Part shown: positions 33,720 through 41,545 of the stretch, one piece after another
How positions within the stretch are numbered: the stretch's first letter is position 1
How the letters are laid out: each line of letters opens with the position of its first letter
NCBI GenBank assembly: GCA_035550655.1
Contig: DASZOU010000004.1
Location: 62,001-126,000 of the forward strand
Length of the DNA stretch: 64,000 nucleotides
From: DASZTV01 sp035550655
GTDB lineage: Bacteria > Actinomycetota > Actinomycetes > JAFAQI01
Reading direction: 5' to 3'
Made by a program: the position numbers and the translations under genes
Notes under the pieces: model-generated
What the model saw: the letters and a program-made list of their open reading frames with translations, nothing else
What the model was told of the DNA's origin: nothing
Databases searched by the model: none

Positions 33720-34418
33720 TCAGCGGCCGGCGAGCCCGACCCGTCTCGCAGCGAGAGCGAGCCAGACGTCGCGGTACTGACGCGCGCGGTGACGCTGGTC
33801 GCGCCAGCTCGTGCCTGTGACCCGGTGCGCGAGCGGCACCTCACACTCGACGACCTTCGCGCCGTGCCGCAGGGCGTCGATGGTTAGGGCGGTCTCGACA
33901 CCGAAGCCGCGAGCCAGCGGCTGCACCGCATCGAACAGCGCGCGCGTGATGCATCGCTGGCCGGACAGGGGCTGAGTAGGCGTCCAGCCGGTGGCCCGTT
34001 CGATGCCCCGGGTGGCGAGCCGCACGACGAAGCCGTGGCCGCCCCCGGGAGCTGACCTCGGCAGGATCGCGATAGTCATGTCGGCACGACCATCGACGAC
34101 CGGTTCGACCAACGGCGCCGCGGCGGCCGCCGTCGACTCGAGGTCGGCGTCGAGGAACAGCAACGGCGAGTCCGGGAGGCCCGCCGTAACGGCTTCGCGG
34201 GCGCCCGTCACCATTGCCGCTGCCTTGCCGCGCCGGGCTGGATGGCGCACGACGATGGCGCCGGCCTCTCCGGCGAGCGCCGAGGTACGGTCGGTGGAAC
34301 CGTCATCGGTGACGATGACCGATGCGACGCCGGGAATCGTTGCCGCACTCGTCACGGTGGCCACGATCCGCTGCTCCTCGTTGAGCGCGGGGATCACCAC
34401 GACAACCGGCGAAGGCAT
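33720..34418 (-). CDS. Family 2 glycosyltransferase
   Basis: A 232-residue GT-A fold enzyme: VVVVIPALNEEQRIVATV at the start, the nucleotide-binding DDGSTDRTS, and the metal-binding DADLES (DxD). It resembles dolichyl-phosphate mannose/glucose synthase-like enzymes but has no C-terminal membrane domain. Its ATG lies only 17 bp from the GTG of the divergent sulfotransferase, leaving no room for a ribosome site. The donor and acceptor are unknown; co-regulation with a sulfotransferase hints at a sulfated glycan or glycolipid. Confidence 0.85.
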   Translation of the reverse strand: MPSPVVVVIPALNEEQRIVATVTSAATIPGVASVIVTDDGSTDRTSALAGEAGAIVVRHPARRGKAAAMVTGAREAVTAGLPDSPLLFLDADLESTAAAAAPLVEPVVDGRADMTIAILPRSAPGGGHGFVVRLATRGIERATGWTPTQPLSGQRCITRALFDAVQPLARGFGVETALTIDALRHGAKVVECEVPLAHRVTGTSWRDQRHRARQYRDVWLALAARRVGLAGR

Positions 34419-34435
34419 GCCGTCACACTGTCACA
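34419..34435. promoter_or_regulatory. 17-bp shared bidirectional promoter
   Basis: The whole space between two divergent start codons is 17 bp, within CGTCACACTGTCACAGTG. On the plus strand CACACT (34424-34429) ends 6 nt before GTG 34436; on the minus strand CAGTGT (34430-34425) ends 6 nt before ATG 34418. The two -10-like hexamers overlap almost completely, so both leaderless transcripts could start from one symmetrical element. The -35 regions would lie inside the opposite gene and are weak. Confidence 0.5.
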
Positions 34436-35326
34436 GTGCTTCCGAACTTCGTCGTCGTCGGCGTGAGCCGTGCGGGCACGACAACGGTGTTCAACACCCT
34501 CGCCCGGCATCCGCAGGTGCTCGCGTCCTCGACGAAGGAGACTCGCTACTTCCAGGCAGTCCGGTACGGCGAGCCGCTGCGTCCACTCTCGGAGTACGAG
34601 GCGTACTTTCGCCGCTACTCCGGCCAGCCGGTCGTGATGGAGTGCACGCCCGACTACTTCTACGGCGGTCAAGCGACCGCGACGGCGATCAAGGAAGCGT
34701 GCGATCCCCGGGTCGCGATCATCCTGCGGGAGCCGGCGAGCCGGCTGATCTCGTTCTTCCAGTTCATGCAAGGCCGACTGCAGGTGCCTGCGGAAATGAC
34801 GCTCGCCGAGTACGTCGCCAAGTGCCGCTCCGTTCCGGCCGAGGACATGAACACCCGCGCGGCCAACAACTACACGGCGCTCTGGGGCGGGCAGTACGCC
34901 CGGTTCCTGCCGGCTTGGCTTGCGACCTTCGACGGCCGCTGCGACATCTTCTTCTTCGACGACCTGCGTGCGGATCCGATGGCCCTGCTCGCCGAGCAGT
35001 GCCGCCGGCTCGGGATCGAACCGTCGGCGCTGCCGGACGAGGTCCCCGTCGACAACAGTGCACCCGCTTACCGCAGCCGCGGCGTCCAGCGGGCCGCCGC
35101 GTTTCTCGCGCGCCGCGGTCGGGCGGTGCTGCATCGATACCCGTCGCTGTACTCCCGGGCGCGGCGCAGCTACGAGGCGGTCAACAAGGCGGAAGCTCCC
35201 GAGGTCGAGGTGCCGTCGACGCTGCGGCGCGAGATCGAGGCGCTCTACCGACCATGGAACGAGCAGCTGCGCGACCAACTTCGCGAAGCCGGCGTGACCG
35301 ACCTGCCGGCATGGCTGGCGGAATAG
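34436..35326 (+). CDS. Sulfotransferase
   Basis: A 296-residue PAPS-dependent sulfotransferase. The 5'-phosphosulfate loop is near the start (VVVGVSRAGTTTVFNTLARH); the 3'-phosphate strand is AIILREPASRLISFFQFMQG; YTALWGGQYARFLPAWLATF is typical of heparan/NodH-like carbohydrate sulfotransferases. No signal peptide, so a cytoplasmic acceptor such as a glycolipid precursor is likely. GTG 34436 places the phosphosulfate loop at the right distance and matches the shared divergent promoter. Confidence 0.88.
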   Translation: MLPNFVVVGVSRAGTTTVFNTLARHPQVLASSTKETRYFQAVRYGEPLRPLSEYEAYFRRYSGQPVVMECTPDYFYGGQATATAIKEACDPRVAIILREPASRLISFFQFMQGRLQVPAEMTLAEYVAKCRSVPAEDMNTRAANNYTALWGGQYARFLPAWLATFDGRCDIFFFDDLRADPMALLAEQCRRLGIEPSALPDEVPVDNSAPAYRSRGVQRAAAFLARRGRAVLHRYPSLYSRARRSYEAVNKAEAPEVEVPSTLRREIEALYRPWNEQLRDQLREAGVTDLPAWLAE

Positions 35327-35335
35327 CGTTGCAGC

Positions 35336-35743
35336 ATGGCTGACGGTCGCGACGTCATGGCGCAGTTCATCCCCAGCTCGCCGCTGGTGCAGCTGTTGGG
35401 GATCCGGATCGGGTCCCTGGGTGACGGCGAGGCGACGCTGGTCCTGCCGTACCGGCCGGAGCTGACAACCATCGGCGAGACGGTGCACGGCGGCGCGATC
35501 GCGGCGCTCGCCGACACCGCGGTGATGGCCGCGTGCTGGTCCGGCGCCGAGCCGCCGGAGTCGCTGCGCGGCAGCACCGTCGACCTGACGGTGCACTATC
35601 TCGCTCCGGCGACCGCGAGTGACCTGACCGCCATCGCCCGGGTCCTGCGTCGGGGCCGGAAGATCAGTCACGCCGAGGTTTCGGTGACCGACGCCGCCGA
35701 CACCCGGGTCGCCCACGCCGTCGGCACGTACCAGCTCGGATAG
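35336..35743 (+). CDS. PaaI-type hotdog thioesterase
   Basis: A 135-residue hotdog protein: LGIRIGSLGDGEATLVLPYR, ETVHGGAIAALADTAVMAAC (the HGG motif of the active site) and SLRGSTVDLTVHYLAP. Members hydrolyse aryl- or acyl-CoA esters. It follows the sulfotransferase by 9 bp; TAGCGT lies 6 nt before its ATG, but this overlaps the previous stop codon and may be chance. No direct link to the paa genes at 7-10 kb beyond family resemblance. Confidence 0.88.
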   Translation: MADGRDVMAQFIPSSPLVQLLGIRIGSLGDGEATLVLPYRPELTTIGETVHGGAIAALADTAVMAACWSGAEPPESLRGSTVDLTVHYLAPATASDLTAIARVLRRGRKISHAEVSVTDAADTRVAHAVGTYQLG

Positions 35744-35751
35744 GCGAGCCG

Positions 35752-36090
35752 ATGTCCTGGTCCTGGCCACTGTTCGCATGGGGCACTGCCGTCGGGGTCG
35801 TCGGCGTCGGCGCGAGCTATTGCATCGGGCGGGTCGCCCGTCTGGGAGTCGACCAGCGGCGCGCGTACGCCGGCCTGCTCGTGATGTCACTCGTCGTCGC
35901 TGTCGCCGCGGCGGCGTCAGGCCGGGCAGCGTTTGACGTCGGCTTCACGGTCTTCGTGGTCGTGGCGAACTTCGCGGTTCCGCTCGCGTTGCTGTCGCGG
36001 GTGCGGCAGCCGGCCGCGACCACGTGCCGCTCGGAGGCCTCCTGCGACGCAACGGCCTGCGCCACCTGCCCCCTTGGCGCTCGCATGTGA
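35752..36090 (+). CDS. Small membrane protein with cysteine-rich tail
   Basis: A 112-residue protein with three hydrophobic segments (about 5-27, 38-60, 65-85) and a C-terminal tail carrying four Cys (CRSEASCDATACATCPLG). The Cys cluster could bind a metal. It follows the thioesterase by 8 bp. Its last two codons and the TGA fall inside the left arm of the 79-bp palindrome that starts at 36082, so the present C-terminus may have been set by that element. Function unknown. Confidence 0.6.
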   Translation: MSWSWPLFAWGTAVGVVGVGASYCIGRVARLGVDQRRAYAGLLVMSLVVAVAAAASGRAAFDVGFTVFVVVANFAVPLALLSRVRQPAATTCRSEASCDATACATCPLGARM

Positions 36091-36160
36091 CATGCATGTC
36101 GTGAATCGCGACCTCTGTGTCACATGAGGGTCGCGATTCACCGCCCCTATGTCACATGCG
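36082..36160. repeat. 79-bp nested palindrome
   Basis: Outer arms 36082-36093 and 36149-36160 are perfect over 12 bp (CGCATGTGACAT and its complement). Inner arms 36101-36113 and 36129-36141 are perfect over 13 bp (GTGAATCGCGACC). The 15-nt loop carries another near copy of the outer arm (GTGTCACAT). It lies between two genes of the same strand and may act as a terminator or be a mobile intergenic hairpin. Confidence 0.7.
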
Positions 36161-36210
36161 AACCGCGGCAAGCCTCGGTTATCGGGTGGCGCGCCGCCGG
36201 GTGCGGCTCG

Positions 36211-37083
36211 ATGATGGCAGTCGTGATTCGGCGCATCACGACCGGCGATGTCGAGGTCTTCCGCCAGACGCGACTCCGCGCGCTGGCCGACTCACCCGCG
36301 TCGTTCGGGTCGACGTACGACGCCGAGGTCGCCAGGCGTGCCACCTGGTGGAGTGAGCGGGTCGCGGCGGCGTCCGACGGCGACGAGCAGGCGATGTTTC
36401 TCGCCTTCGACGGCGACGAGTGCATCGGCCTGGCCGGCGGCTTCACCGACGACCTCGGCGCGGACCGGCAGCTGATCAGCATGTGGGTCGCGCCGGAGTA
36501 CCGAGGCAGTGGCGTCGCGACCGAACTCGTCGATGCCGTGCTCGGCTGGGCAGTCGACGGCGGGGCCAGGACCGTCGGGCTGTGGGTGACGGAGGGAAAC
36601 GGCCGCGCGCGACGGCTCTACGAGCGACTGGGTTTCGTCGTGACCGGTGAGGTCCAGCCCCTGCCATCTGACCCGTCCAAGGACGAGATCCGCATGGTCT
36701 ACCGCGCTACGGCCAAGCCCGACGACCCGCGGGTTCAGTTGCGCGAACGGCTCGCCGCAGCGATGAAACAGCGGGATTCCGTCGCCGTTCGAGTACTGCG
36801 AACGACGATAGCCGCGATCGACAACGCGGAAGCCCCGGCAGTTGACCCGGCCGAGCTCGGCGGCATGGCGATCGAGCGAAGTCCTCGCGGCGCCGGCGCC
36901 GGAGAGGTCCCGCGCACGCAACTGACCGCAACGGAGATGCGCGCGCTGGTCCGCCGCGAGATCGACGATCGGCTACAGACCGCGGCGGAATACGAGCTCG
37001 CAGGTAGAGCGGAACACGCTGAGCGACTTCGCGCCGAGGCCGCCGTACTTGGCGACCTCGGCGCGAGCGCGTCTCGACTATGA
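36211..37083 (+). CDS. GNAT acetyltransferase fused to YqeY/GatB-C-like domain
   Basis: A 290-residue fusion. Residues about 5-175 are a GNAT N-acetyltransferase with the acetyl-CoA loop near SMWVAPEYRGSGVATELVDA and LYERLGFVVTGEV. Residues about 178-290 match the YqeY/GatB C-terminal helical domain: LRERLAAAMKQRDSVAVRVL, RTTIAAIDNAEA, ATEMRALVRREIDDRL. The YqeY domain in GatB contacts tRNA. A tRNA- or aminoacyl-linked substrate for the GNAT domain is an inference. ATG 36211 is chosen because it begins the GNAT fold. It overlaps the convergent gene by 6 bp. Confidence 0.78.
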   Translation: MMAVVIRRITTGDVEVFRQTRLRALADSPASFGSTYDAEVARRATWWSERVAAASDGDEQAMFLAFDGDECIGLAGGFTDDLGADRQLISMWVAPEYRGSGVATELVDAVLGWAVDGGARTVGLWVTEGNGRARRLYERLGFVVTGEVQPLPSDPSKDEIRMVYRATAKPDDPRVQLRERLAAAMKQRDSVAVRVLRTTIAAIDNAEAPAVDPAELGGMAIERSPRGAGAGEVPRTQLTATEMRALVRREIDDRLQTAAEYELAGRAEHAERLRAEAAVLGDLGASASRL

Positions 37084-37977
37084 GAGGTGGACGATCCGCA
37101 CCATGCCCATGAGGGCGTGCGGCATCCCGGTCTTGAGGTCCGGGAAGAAGCACATCTCCGCGTAGTCGCCTGCCGGCAGCGTGTACGTCAACGTCATGGT
37201 CTTGCCCATGAAGACGACGTCCGTCCCGACCGACCCGTTGCGGATCGGGCCATGGCACTTCGGCCCCTGGCACTTCAGCGCCTCGAGGACCTGCTTGCGA
37301 GTAGTGCCCTTCTTGACGTGCTGCAGGAACAGGAAGTGCGGCGAGTTCGTCGAGTTGTTCTTGAACTCAATCGTTCCGGCGGCCGGCAGGTGCTTGCTGC
37401 CGCGGAACCGCTTGGACGTCGTCGCGCGCACGACCGCGGATGCCGGAGGCGTCGAACGCGATCCGACGCGTGGCGAGACGTGCAGCGCCACCTTGCCGCC
37501 GAGGCCCGGACCCGTTGCGTCATTGAGCACCAGGTACTTACCCGCCCTCGGAAGCACGACGCTGCCGCTCACCGTGGTGTGGCCGGCGCCGCTGTCGAGC
37601 CCGCCGAAGAACGTGGTGCGGCGAACGATCCGGTTGAGCGCCTTCAGCGCGGCAGGTGTCGGGTTGTCCTGAGCCTTGCCGAACGTGGCGAAGTCGCGGC
37701 CGAGATCCTTGTAGCTGTAGCTCCCGTGCAGGCGCGCAATGGCCACCTCTTGCTCGCCCTTGCCGGCGACCAGCTTGAGGTTGACCCGGCCCGCTGAGAA
37801 GTGACGCGGGCCCGCCACCTCAAACGTGCCGCCCTTGCTCGCGGTGATGGCGAGCAGCGGTGTCGGCAGGAGGGTGCGCTTGACGTGCGGCGTGCCGATT
37901 GCAGTTGCGCCGCCCGCCGCGAGCAGCGCACCTGTGGTTGCCGCAGCAACCGCGATCGATTTGTATCGAAGCTTCAT
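37078..37977 (-). CDS. Secreted cupredoxin-like protein
   Basis: A 299-residue exported protein: signal peptide (residues 1-29; SIAVAAATTGALLAAGGATA) and two beta-rich halves. The C-terminal half has a type-1 copper-like set: His in NSPHFLFLQ, Cys in YAEMCFFPDLKTGMPHALMG, then His and Met. Two extra Cys flank KCQGPKCHG. It starts at ATG 37977 with GGAAGGA upstream, divergent from the multicopper oxidase by 109 bp. It probably supplies electrons or copper to that oxidase. Identification as a cupredoxin rests on ligand order only. Confidence 0.65.
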   Translation of the reverse strand: MKLRYKSIAVAAATTGALLAAGGATAIGTPHVKRTLLPTPLLAITASKGGTFEVAGPRHFSAGRVNLKLVAGKGEQEVAIARLHGSYSYKDLGRDFATFGKAQDNPTPAALKALNRIVRRTTFFGGLDSGAGHTTVSGSVVLPRAGKYLVLNDATGPGLGGKVALHVSPRVGSRSTPPASAVVRATTSKRFRGSKHLPAAGTIEFKNNSTNSPHFLFLQHVKKGTTRKQVLEALKCQGPKCHGPIRNGSVGTDVVFMGKTMTLTYTLPAGDYAEMCFFPDLKTGMPHALMGMVRIVHLS

Positions 37978-38086
37978 CCGGGCGTCCTTCCCCCGTTGAT
38001 CGGATAGAAAGCGATCGGACAATACCGCAACAATCTGGCGCCGCAACATTTGTCCTGGTGTTGATTTCAGGCGGCATACTGGCTGC

Positions 38087-40207
38087 GTGTCGTACGCACG
38101 GGGGCGGCACCTCCTTGCCGTTGTTGCGTTGCTTGTCCTGGCGCTGGGCTATGCCTTTGCGCCGTACCACGCTGCCGCCGGCACGCCCGGCATGGTGCTC
38201 GGAAACGTGCCCACCGCCGATGCGCCCATGTCGGCGACGATCGTGGTGCCCAAGGACGGGGCCGCCAAGGGTTACGCAACGAAGGTCGTGACCATCTCCC
38301 AAGGCGGCACCCTCAGCATGGTCAACCTCGACAACGAGGAGCACACGGCGACCGCCGACGCCGTGGGCAAGGACGGCAATCCGCTCTTCGATCGCTGGGT
38401 CGAGCCCGGCCATACCGAGACGATCGCCAAGGCCAGCAAACTGGCAGCGGGCACGTACACCTTCCACTGCACCTTCCACCCCAGCATGACGGCGACGTTG
38501 ATCGTCGAAGGCAGCTCCGGCGGCGGCGTACACCCGCAGCAGCCGCACTTCACGTTGCCGTTGCGAGTGCCGCCGGTGCTCACCGGATCACGGCTGAAGA
38601 TCCCGGTCGAGCCGGCGCGGGTTCGGGTCTTCCCGGCCGGGCCGAAGACGAAGATGTGGACGTTCGGCGGGACGTATCCCGGGCCCACCATCGAGCGGCA
38701 AGCCGGACACGACACAAAGGTCACCTTCACCAACAAGCTGCCGAAGGCCGCGGGACAGGTCACCGTCCACTTCCATGGCGACCATCACCGATGGCAAGAC
38801 GACGGTCAGCCCACCCGGTTCCTCATCCGCCACGGCCACAGCCGGACCTACGACTACCCGTTGACCGACCACGGGAAGCCGGAGACAGAGGCGACGGACT
38901 TCTACCACGACCACCGGATGAACTTCACCGCACGCAACAACTGGCGCGGCCTCCAAGGCGTCTTTCTCGTGCACTCGAAGCAGGAGCAGTCGCTGCGGCT
39001 GCCCAGCGGCAAGTACGACGTGCCGCTGATGGTCGCGGACCGCAAGTTCACCGCGGACAACCAGCTGACCGACCCGTTCAAGGAACGGATGCGGAAGATG
39101 GGCGGTGGGATCACCGGACCGGCCGCTCCGCCGGGTGACGGCACCGTCGGCAACCGGATCCTCGTCGACGGCGAGTTCGCGCCGCATCTCGACGTCGATC
39201 AACACCGCTATCGACTTCGGCTGCTCAACACATCGGATTTCACGTCGTACGACTTCGCACTCTCCGACGGCAAGCCGTTCGTGCAGATCGGGACCGGCAG
39301 CGATCTGCTGCCGCACCCGGTGGTGCGCCAGGACATCCTGCTCGGTCCGGCGCAGCGCGCGGACGTGATTGTCGACTTCGCGGGCGAGCTGCATCAGAAG
39401 GTGCTCCTCGAGAGCGTGCCGCGGACCAACCCGCCGCCTTCCGGAGTCGGCAGCCCAACGGCGGCGCTGATGCAGTTCCGCGTCACGCACACCGCCCGCG
39501 ACCACACGAAGATCCCGCACACCCTGACGACACCGCCACCGATTCACGCGCCCCGGAAGGTGTCCTTCACCTGGACGTTCAACCTGGCGGGTACGGCGAC
39601 GACAGGGACCTACTGGACGATCAACGGCAAGGCGTTCGACCCGCATCGTGTCGACGTCGAGGTGCCTGTGGGCGCCACCCGGACGTGGGAGCTGACCAAC
39701 GACTCGCCGATCACCCACTACATCCATCTTCACGAGGAGCAGTGGCACACCATCTCGCGGGACGGCAAGCCACCGCCACCGTGGGAGCGCGGCCTAGAAG
39801 ACGTGTGGCGCCTCGACCCCGGCGAGAGCGTCGTCATCGCCGCGAGGTTCACCGACTACACCGGTGTCTTCATGATCCACTGCCACATGCTCGACCATGA
39901 AGACGACGGCATGATGGCGCAGTTCGGCGTCGTCAAGCCGCACTCGCACCAGCTGCCGAGCGGCTATCACCTGCGGGGGACCGCACGTCACATTCGTAGC
40001 GGCGGCACGCACATGATGGCGATGGGCGGAGGAACTCCGATCCTCACTCTGCGCCCGACCGCAGCCGCAGGCTGGCATCGGTCCGCGCGGCGGCTGGCCG
40101 ACATCGCCGGCGTCGAGGCGATGGTGGTGCTGGCGGCGGCGGGAGCGGCACGTGCCGGCCGATCGCTTCGGGCGCGCCCGCGCGGGGCGTCCCTGGCTGA
40201 TCAGTAG
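38087..40207 (+). CDS. Four-domain multicopper oxidase
   Basis: A 706-residue exported oxidase. Signal or anchor helix at about 8-28. An extra N-terminal cupredoxin domain (about 45-142) has a full type-1 site: His86, Cys128, His131, Met134. The three-domain oxidase follows, with the four copper motifs HFHGDHH (228-234), YHDH (273-276), HYIHLH (544-549) and HCHMLDHEDDGM (598-609). These oxidise phenols or metal ions and reduce O2 to water. A His/Met-rich tail (about 620-645) and a weak hydrophobic end follow. CATACT lies 6 nt before the GTG start. The stop overlaps menB by 7 bp. Confidence 0.92.
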   Translation: MSYARGRHLLAVVALLVLALGYAFAPYHAAAGTPGMVLGNVPTADAPMSATIVVPKDGAAKGYATKVVTISQGGTLSMVNLDNEEHTATADAVGKDGNPLFDRWVEPGHTETIAKASKLAAGTYTFHCTFHPSMTATLIVEGSSGGGVHPQQPHFTLPLRVPPVLTGSRLKIPVEPARVRVFPAGPKTKMWTFGGTYPGPTIERQAGHDTKVTFTNKLPKAAGQVTVHFHGDHHRWQDDGQPTRFLIRHGHSRTYDYPLTDHGKPETEATDFYHDHRMNFTARNNWRGLQGVFLVHSKQEQSLRLPSGKYDVPLMVADRKFTADNQLTDPFKERMRKMGGGITGPAAPPGDGTVGNRILVDGEFAPHLDVDQHRYRLRLLNTSDFTSYDFALSDGKPFVQIGTGSDLLPHPVVRQDILLGPAQRADVIVDFAGELHQKVLLESVPRTNPPPSGVGSPTAALMQFRVTHTARDHTKIPHTLTTPPPIHAPRKVSFTWTFNLAGTATTGTYWTINGKAFDPHRVDVEVPVGATRTWELTNDSPITHYIHLHEEQWHTISRDGKPPPPWERGLEDVWRLDPGESVVIAARFTDYTGVFMIHCHMLDHEDDGMMAQFGVVKPHSHQLPSGYHLRGTARHIRSGGTHMMAMGGGTPILTLRPTAAAGWHRSARRLADIAGVEAMVVLAAAGAARAGRSLRARPRGASLADQ

Positions 40208-41100
40208 TACCAGGGGTAGTCCGACCAGTCCGGGTCGCGTCGCTGCAGGAAGGCGTCGCGCCCTTCGGCCGCTTCGTCGGTCATGTAGCCGAGGCGCGTC
40301 GCTTCGCCGGCGAACAGCTGCTGCCCGACCAGGCCGTCGTCGATCGCGTTGAACGCGTACTTCAGCATCCGCACGCCCATCGGGCTCATCGCGTTGACCT
40401 TGGCCGCCCACTCGAGCGCGACCCGTTCGAGATCGGCGTGACCGACGACCGCGTTGACCATCCCCATCCGGTGGGCGTCCTCCGCGCTGTACTCCTCGCC
40501 GAGGAAGAAGATCTCGCGAGCGAACTTCTGGCCAACCTGGCGAGCGAGGTACGCCGAGCCGTACCCGCCGTCGAAACTCGCCACCTTCGCGTCAGTCTGC
40601 TTGAACCGGGCGTACTCGCGGCTCGCGATCGTGAGATCGCAGACCACATGAAGGCTGTGGCCGCCGCCGGCCGCCCAGCCCGGCACGACAGCGATCACCA
40701 CTTTCGGCATGAAGCGGATCAGGCGTTGCACCTCGAGGATGTGCAGTCGGCCGGATCGTGCCGGATCGATGCTCTCCGCCGTCTCGCCCTCGGCGTACCG
40801 GTAGCCGTCCCTGCCACGGATCCGCTGGTCTCCACCGGAGCAGAACGCCCATCCCCCATCCTTCGGCGACGGGCCGTTGCCGGTGATGAGGACGCATCCG
40901 ACGTCGGAGGACATCCGAGCGTGGTCGAGCGCTGTGTAGAGCTCGTCCACCGTGCCCGGGCGGAAGGCGTTGCGCACCTCGGGACGGTTGAACGCGACGC
41001 GGACCGTTCCCGACGAGCGGGCACGGTGATAGGTGATGTCCGCGAAGTCGAAGCCTGGGACATCCGTCCAAGCCGAAGCGTCAAAGATCTCGGAGACCAC
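40201..41100 (-). CDS. menB: 1,4-dihydroxy-2-naphthoyl-CoA synthase
   Basis: Crotonase-fold enzyme of menaquinone synthesis, closing the second ring of o-succinylbenzoyl-CoA, 299 aa. MenB-specific features are AFCSGGDQRIRGRDGYRYAE, the long loop with RLHILEVQRLIRFMPKVVI, DGGYGSAYLARQVGQKFARE and the C-terminal DWSDYPWYY. No other men gene is adjacent. The GTG start is preceded by TAGGAT at 6-nt spacing and a 10-bp inverted repeat. Confidence 0.95.
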   Translation of the reverse strand: MVSEIFDASAWTDVPGFDFADITYHRARSSGTVRVAFNRPEVRNAFRPGTVDELYTALDHARMSSDVGCVLITGNGPSPKDGGWAFCSGGDQRIRGRDGYRYAEGETAESIDPARSGRLHILEVQRLIRFMPKVVIAVVPGWAAGGGHSLHVVCDLTIASREYARFKQTDAKVASFDGGYGSAYLARQVGQKFAREIFFLGEEYSAEDAHRMGMVNAVVGHADLERVALEWAAKVNAMSPMGVRMLKYAFNAIDDGLVGQQLFAGEATRLGYMTDEAAEGRDAFLQRRDPDWSDYPWYY

Positions 41101-41131
41101 GAGGAAATCCTAGGAGTTGTCGATTTCCTCG
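41100..41131. promoter_or_regulatory. Inverted repeat and leaderless -10 at the menB start
   Basis: Arms 41100-41109 and 41122-41131 (CGAGGAAATC and its complement) are perfect over 10 bp with a 12-nt centre. On the minus strand TAGGAT (41112-41107) ends 6 nt before the menB GTG at 41100. The repeat overlaps this -10 and the first base of the gene, so it could be an operator. Confidence 0.45.
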
Positions 41132-41191
41132 CTTCCCGAACGTCGTCATGATGAGAGTCCGGGAGCCGGACCCGACCGAGAGGACATGAAG

Positions 41192-41533
41192 ATGGCGCAG
41201 TACCTGGTCCTGATCTACGAGGACGAGTCCGTGTTCGCTGACGAGGCCGTCGGCGCGGAGGTCCACGCGGCGCATACGGCGTTCTTTGAGAAGCACGGCG
41301 GCGCGATCGCCGGCGGCAATGCGCTCGAACCGGCCGCGACCGCCACCACCATCCGCGGCAACGGCAGCGGCGGCTCGCTTGTCACCGACGGCCCCTTCGC
41401 CGAGACCAAGGAGGTCCTCGGCGGCTACTACCTGATCGAGGCGCCCGACCTCGACGCCGCTCTCGAGATCGCGAAGGACGTGCCCGCGAAGTTCGGCGGC
41501 GTCGAGGTCCGTCCGATCCGGGACATGAGCTGA
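41192..41533 (+). CDS. DGPF/YCII-related protein, ECF42 partner
   Basis: A 113-residue YCII-like protein: MAQYLVLIYEDESVF, TDGPFAETKEVLGGYYLIEA (the DGPF motif) and VEVRPIRDM. Such proteins are the standard neighbours of ECF42 sigma factors and are the usual transcriptional target of them. The ATG at 41192 has GAGAGGA 7 nt upstream; the ATG at 41186 would be too close to it. The sigma gene starts 12 bp downstream. Biochemical role unknown. Confidence 0.9.
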   Translation: MAQYLVLIYEDESVFADEAVGAEVHAAHTAFFEKHGGAIAGGNALEPAATATTIRGNGSGGSLVTDGPFAETKEVLGGYYLIEAPDLDAALEIAKDVPAKFGGVEVRPIRDMS

Positions 41534-41545
41534 CGCGCGCCGAAG

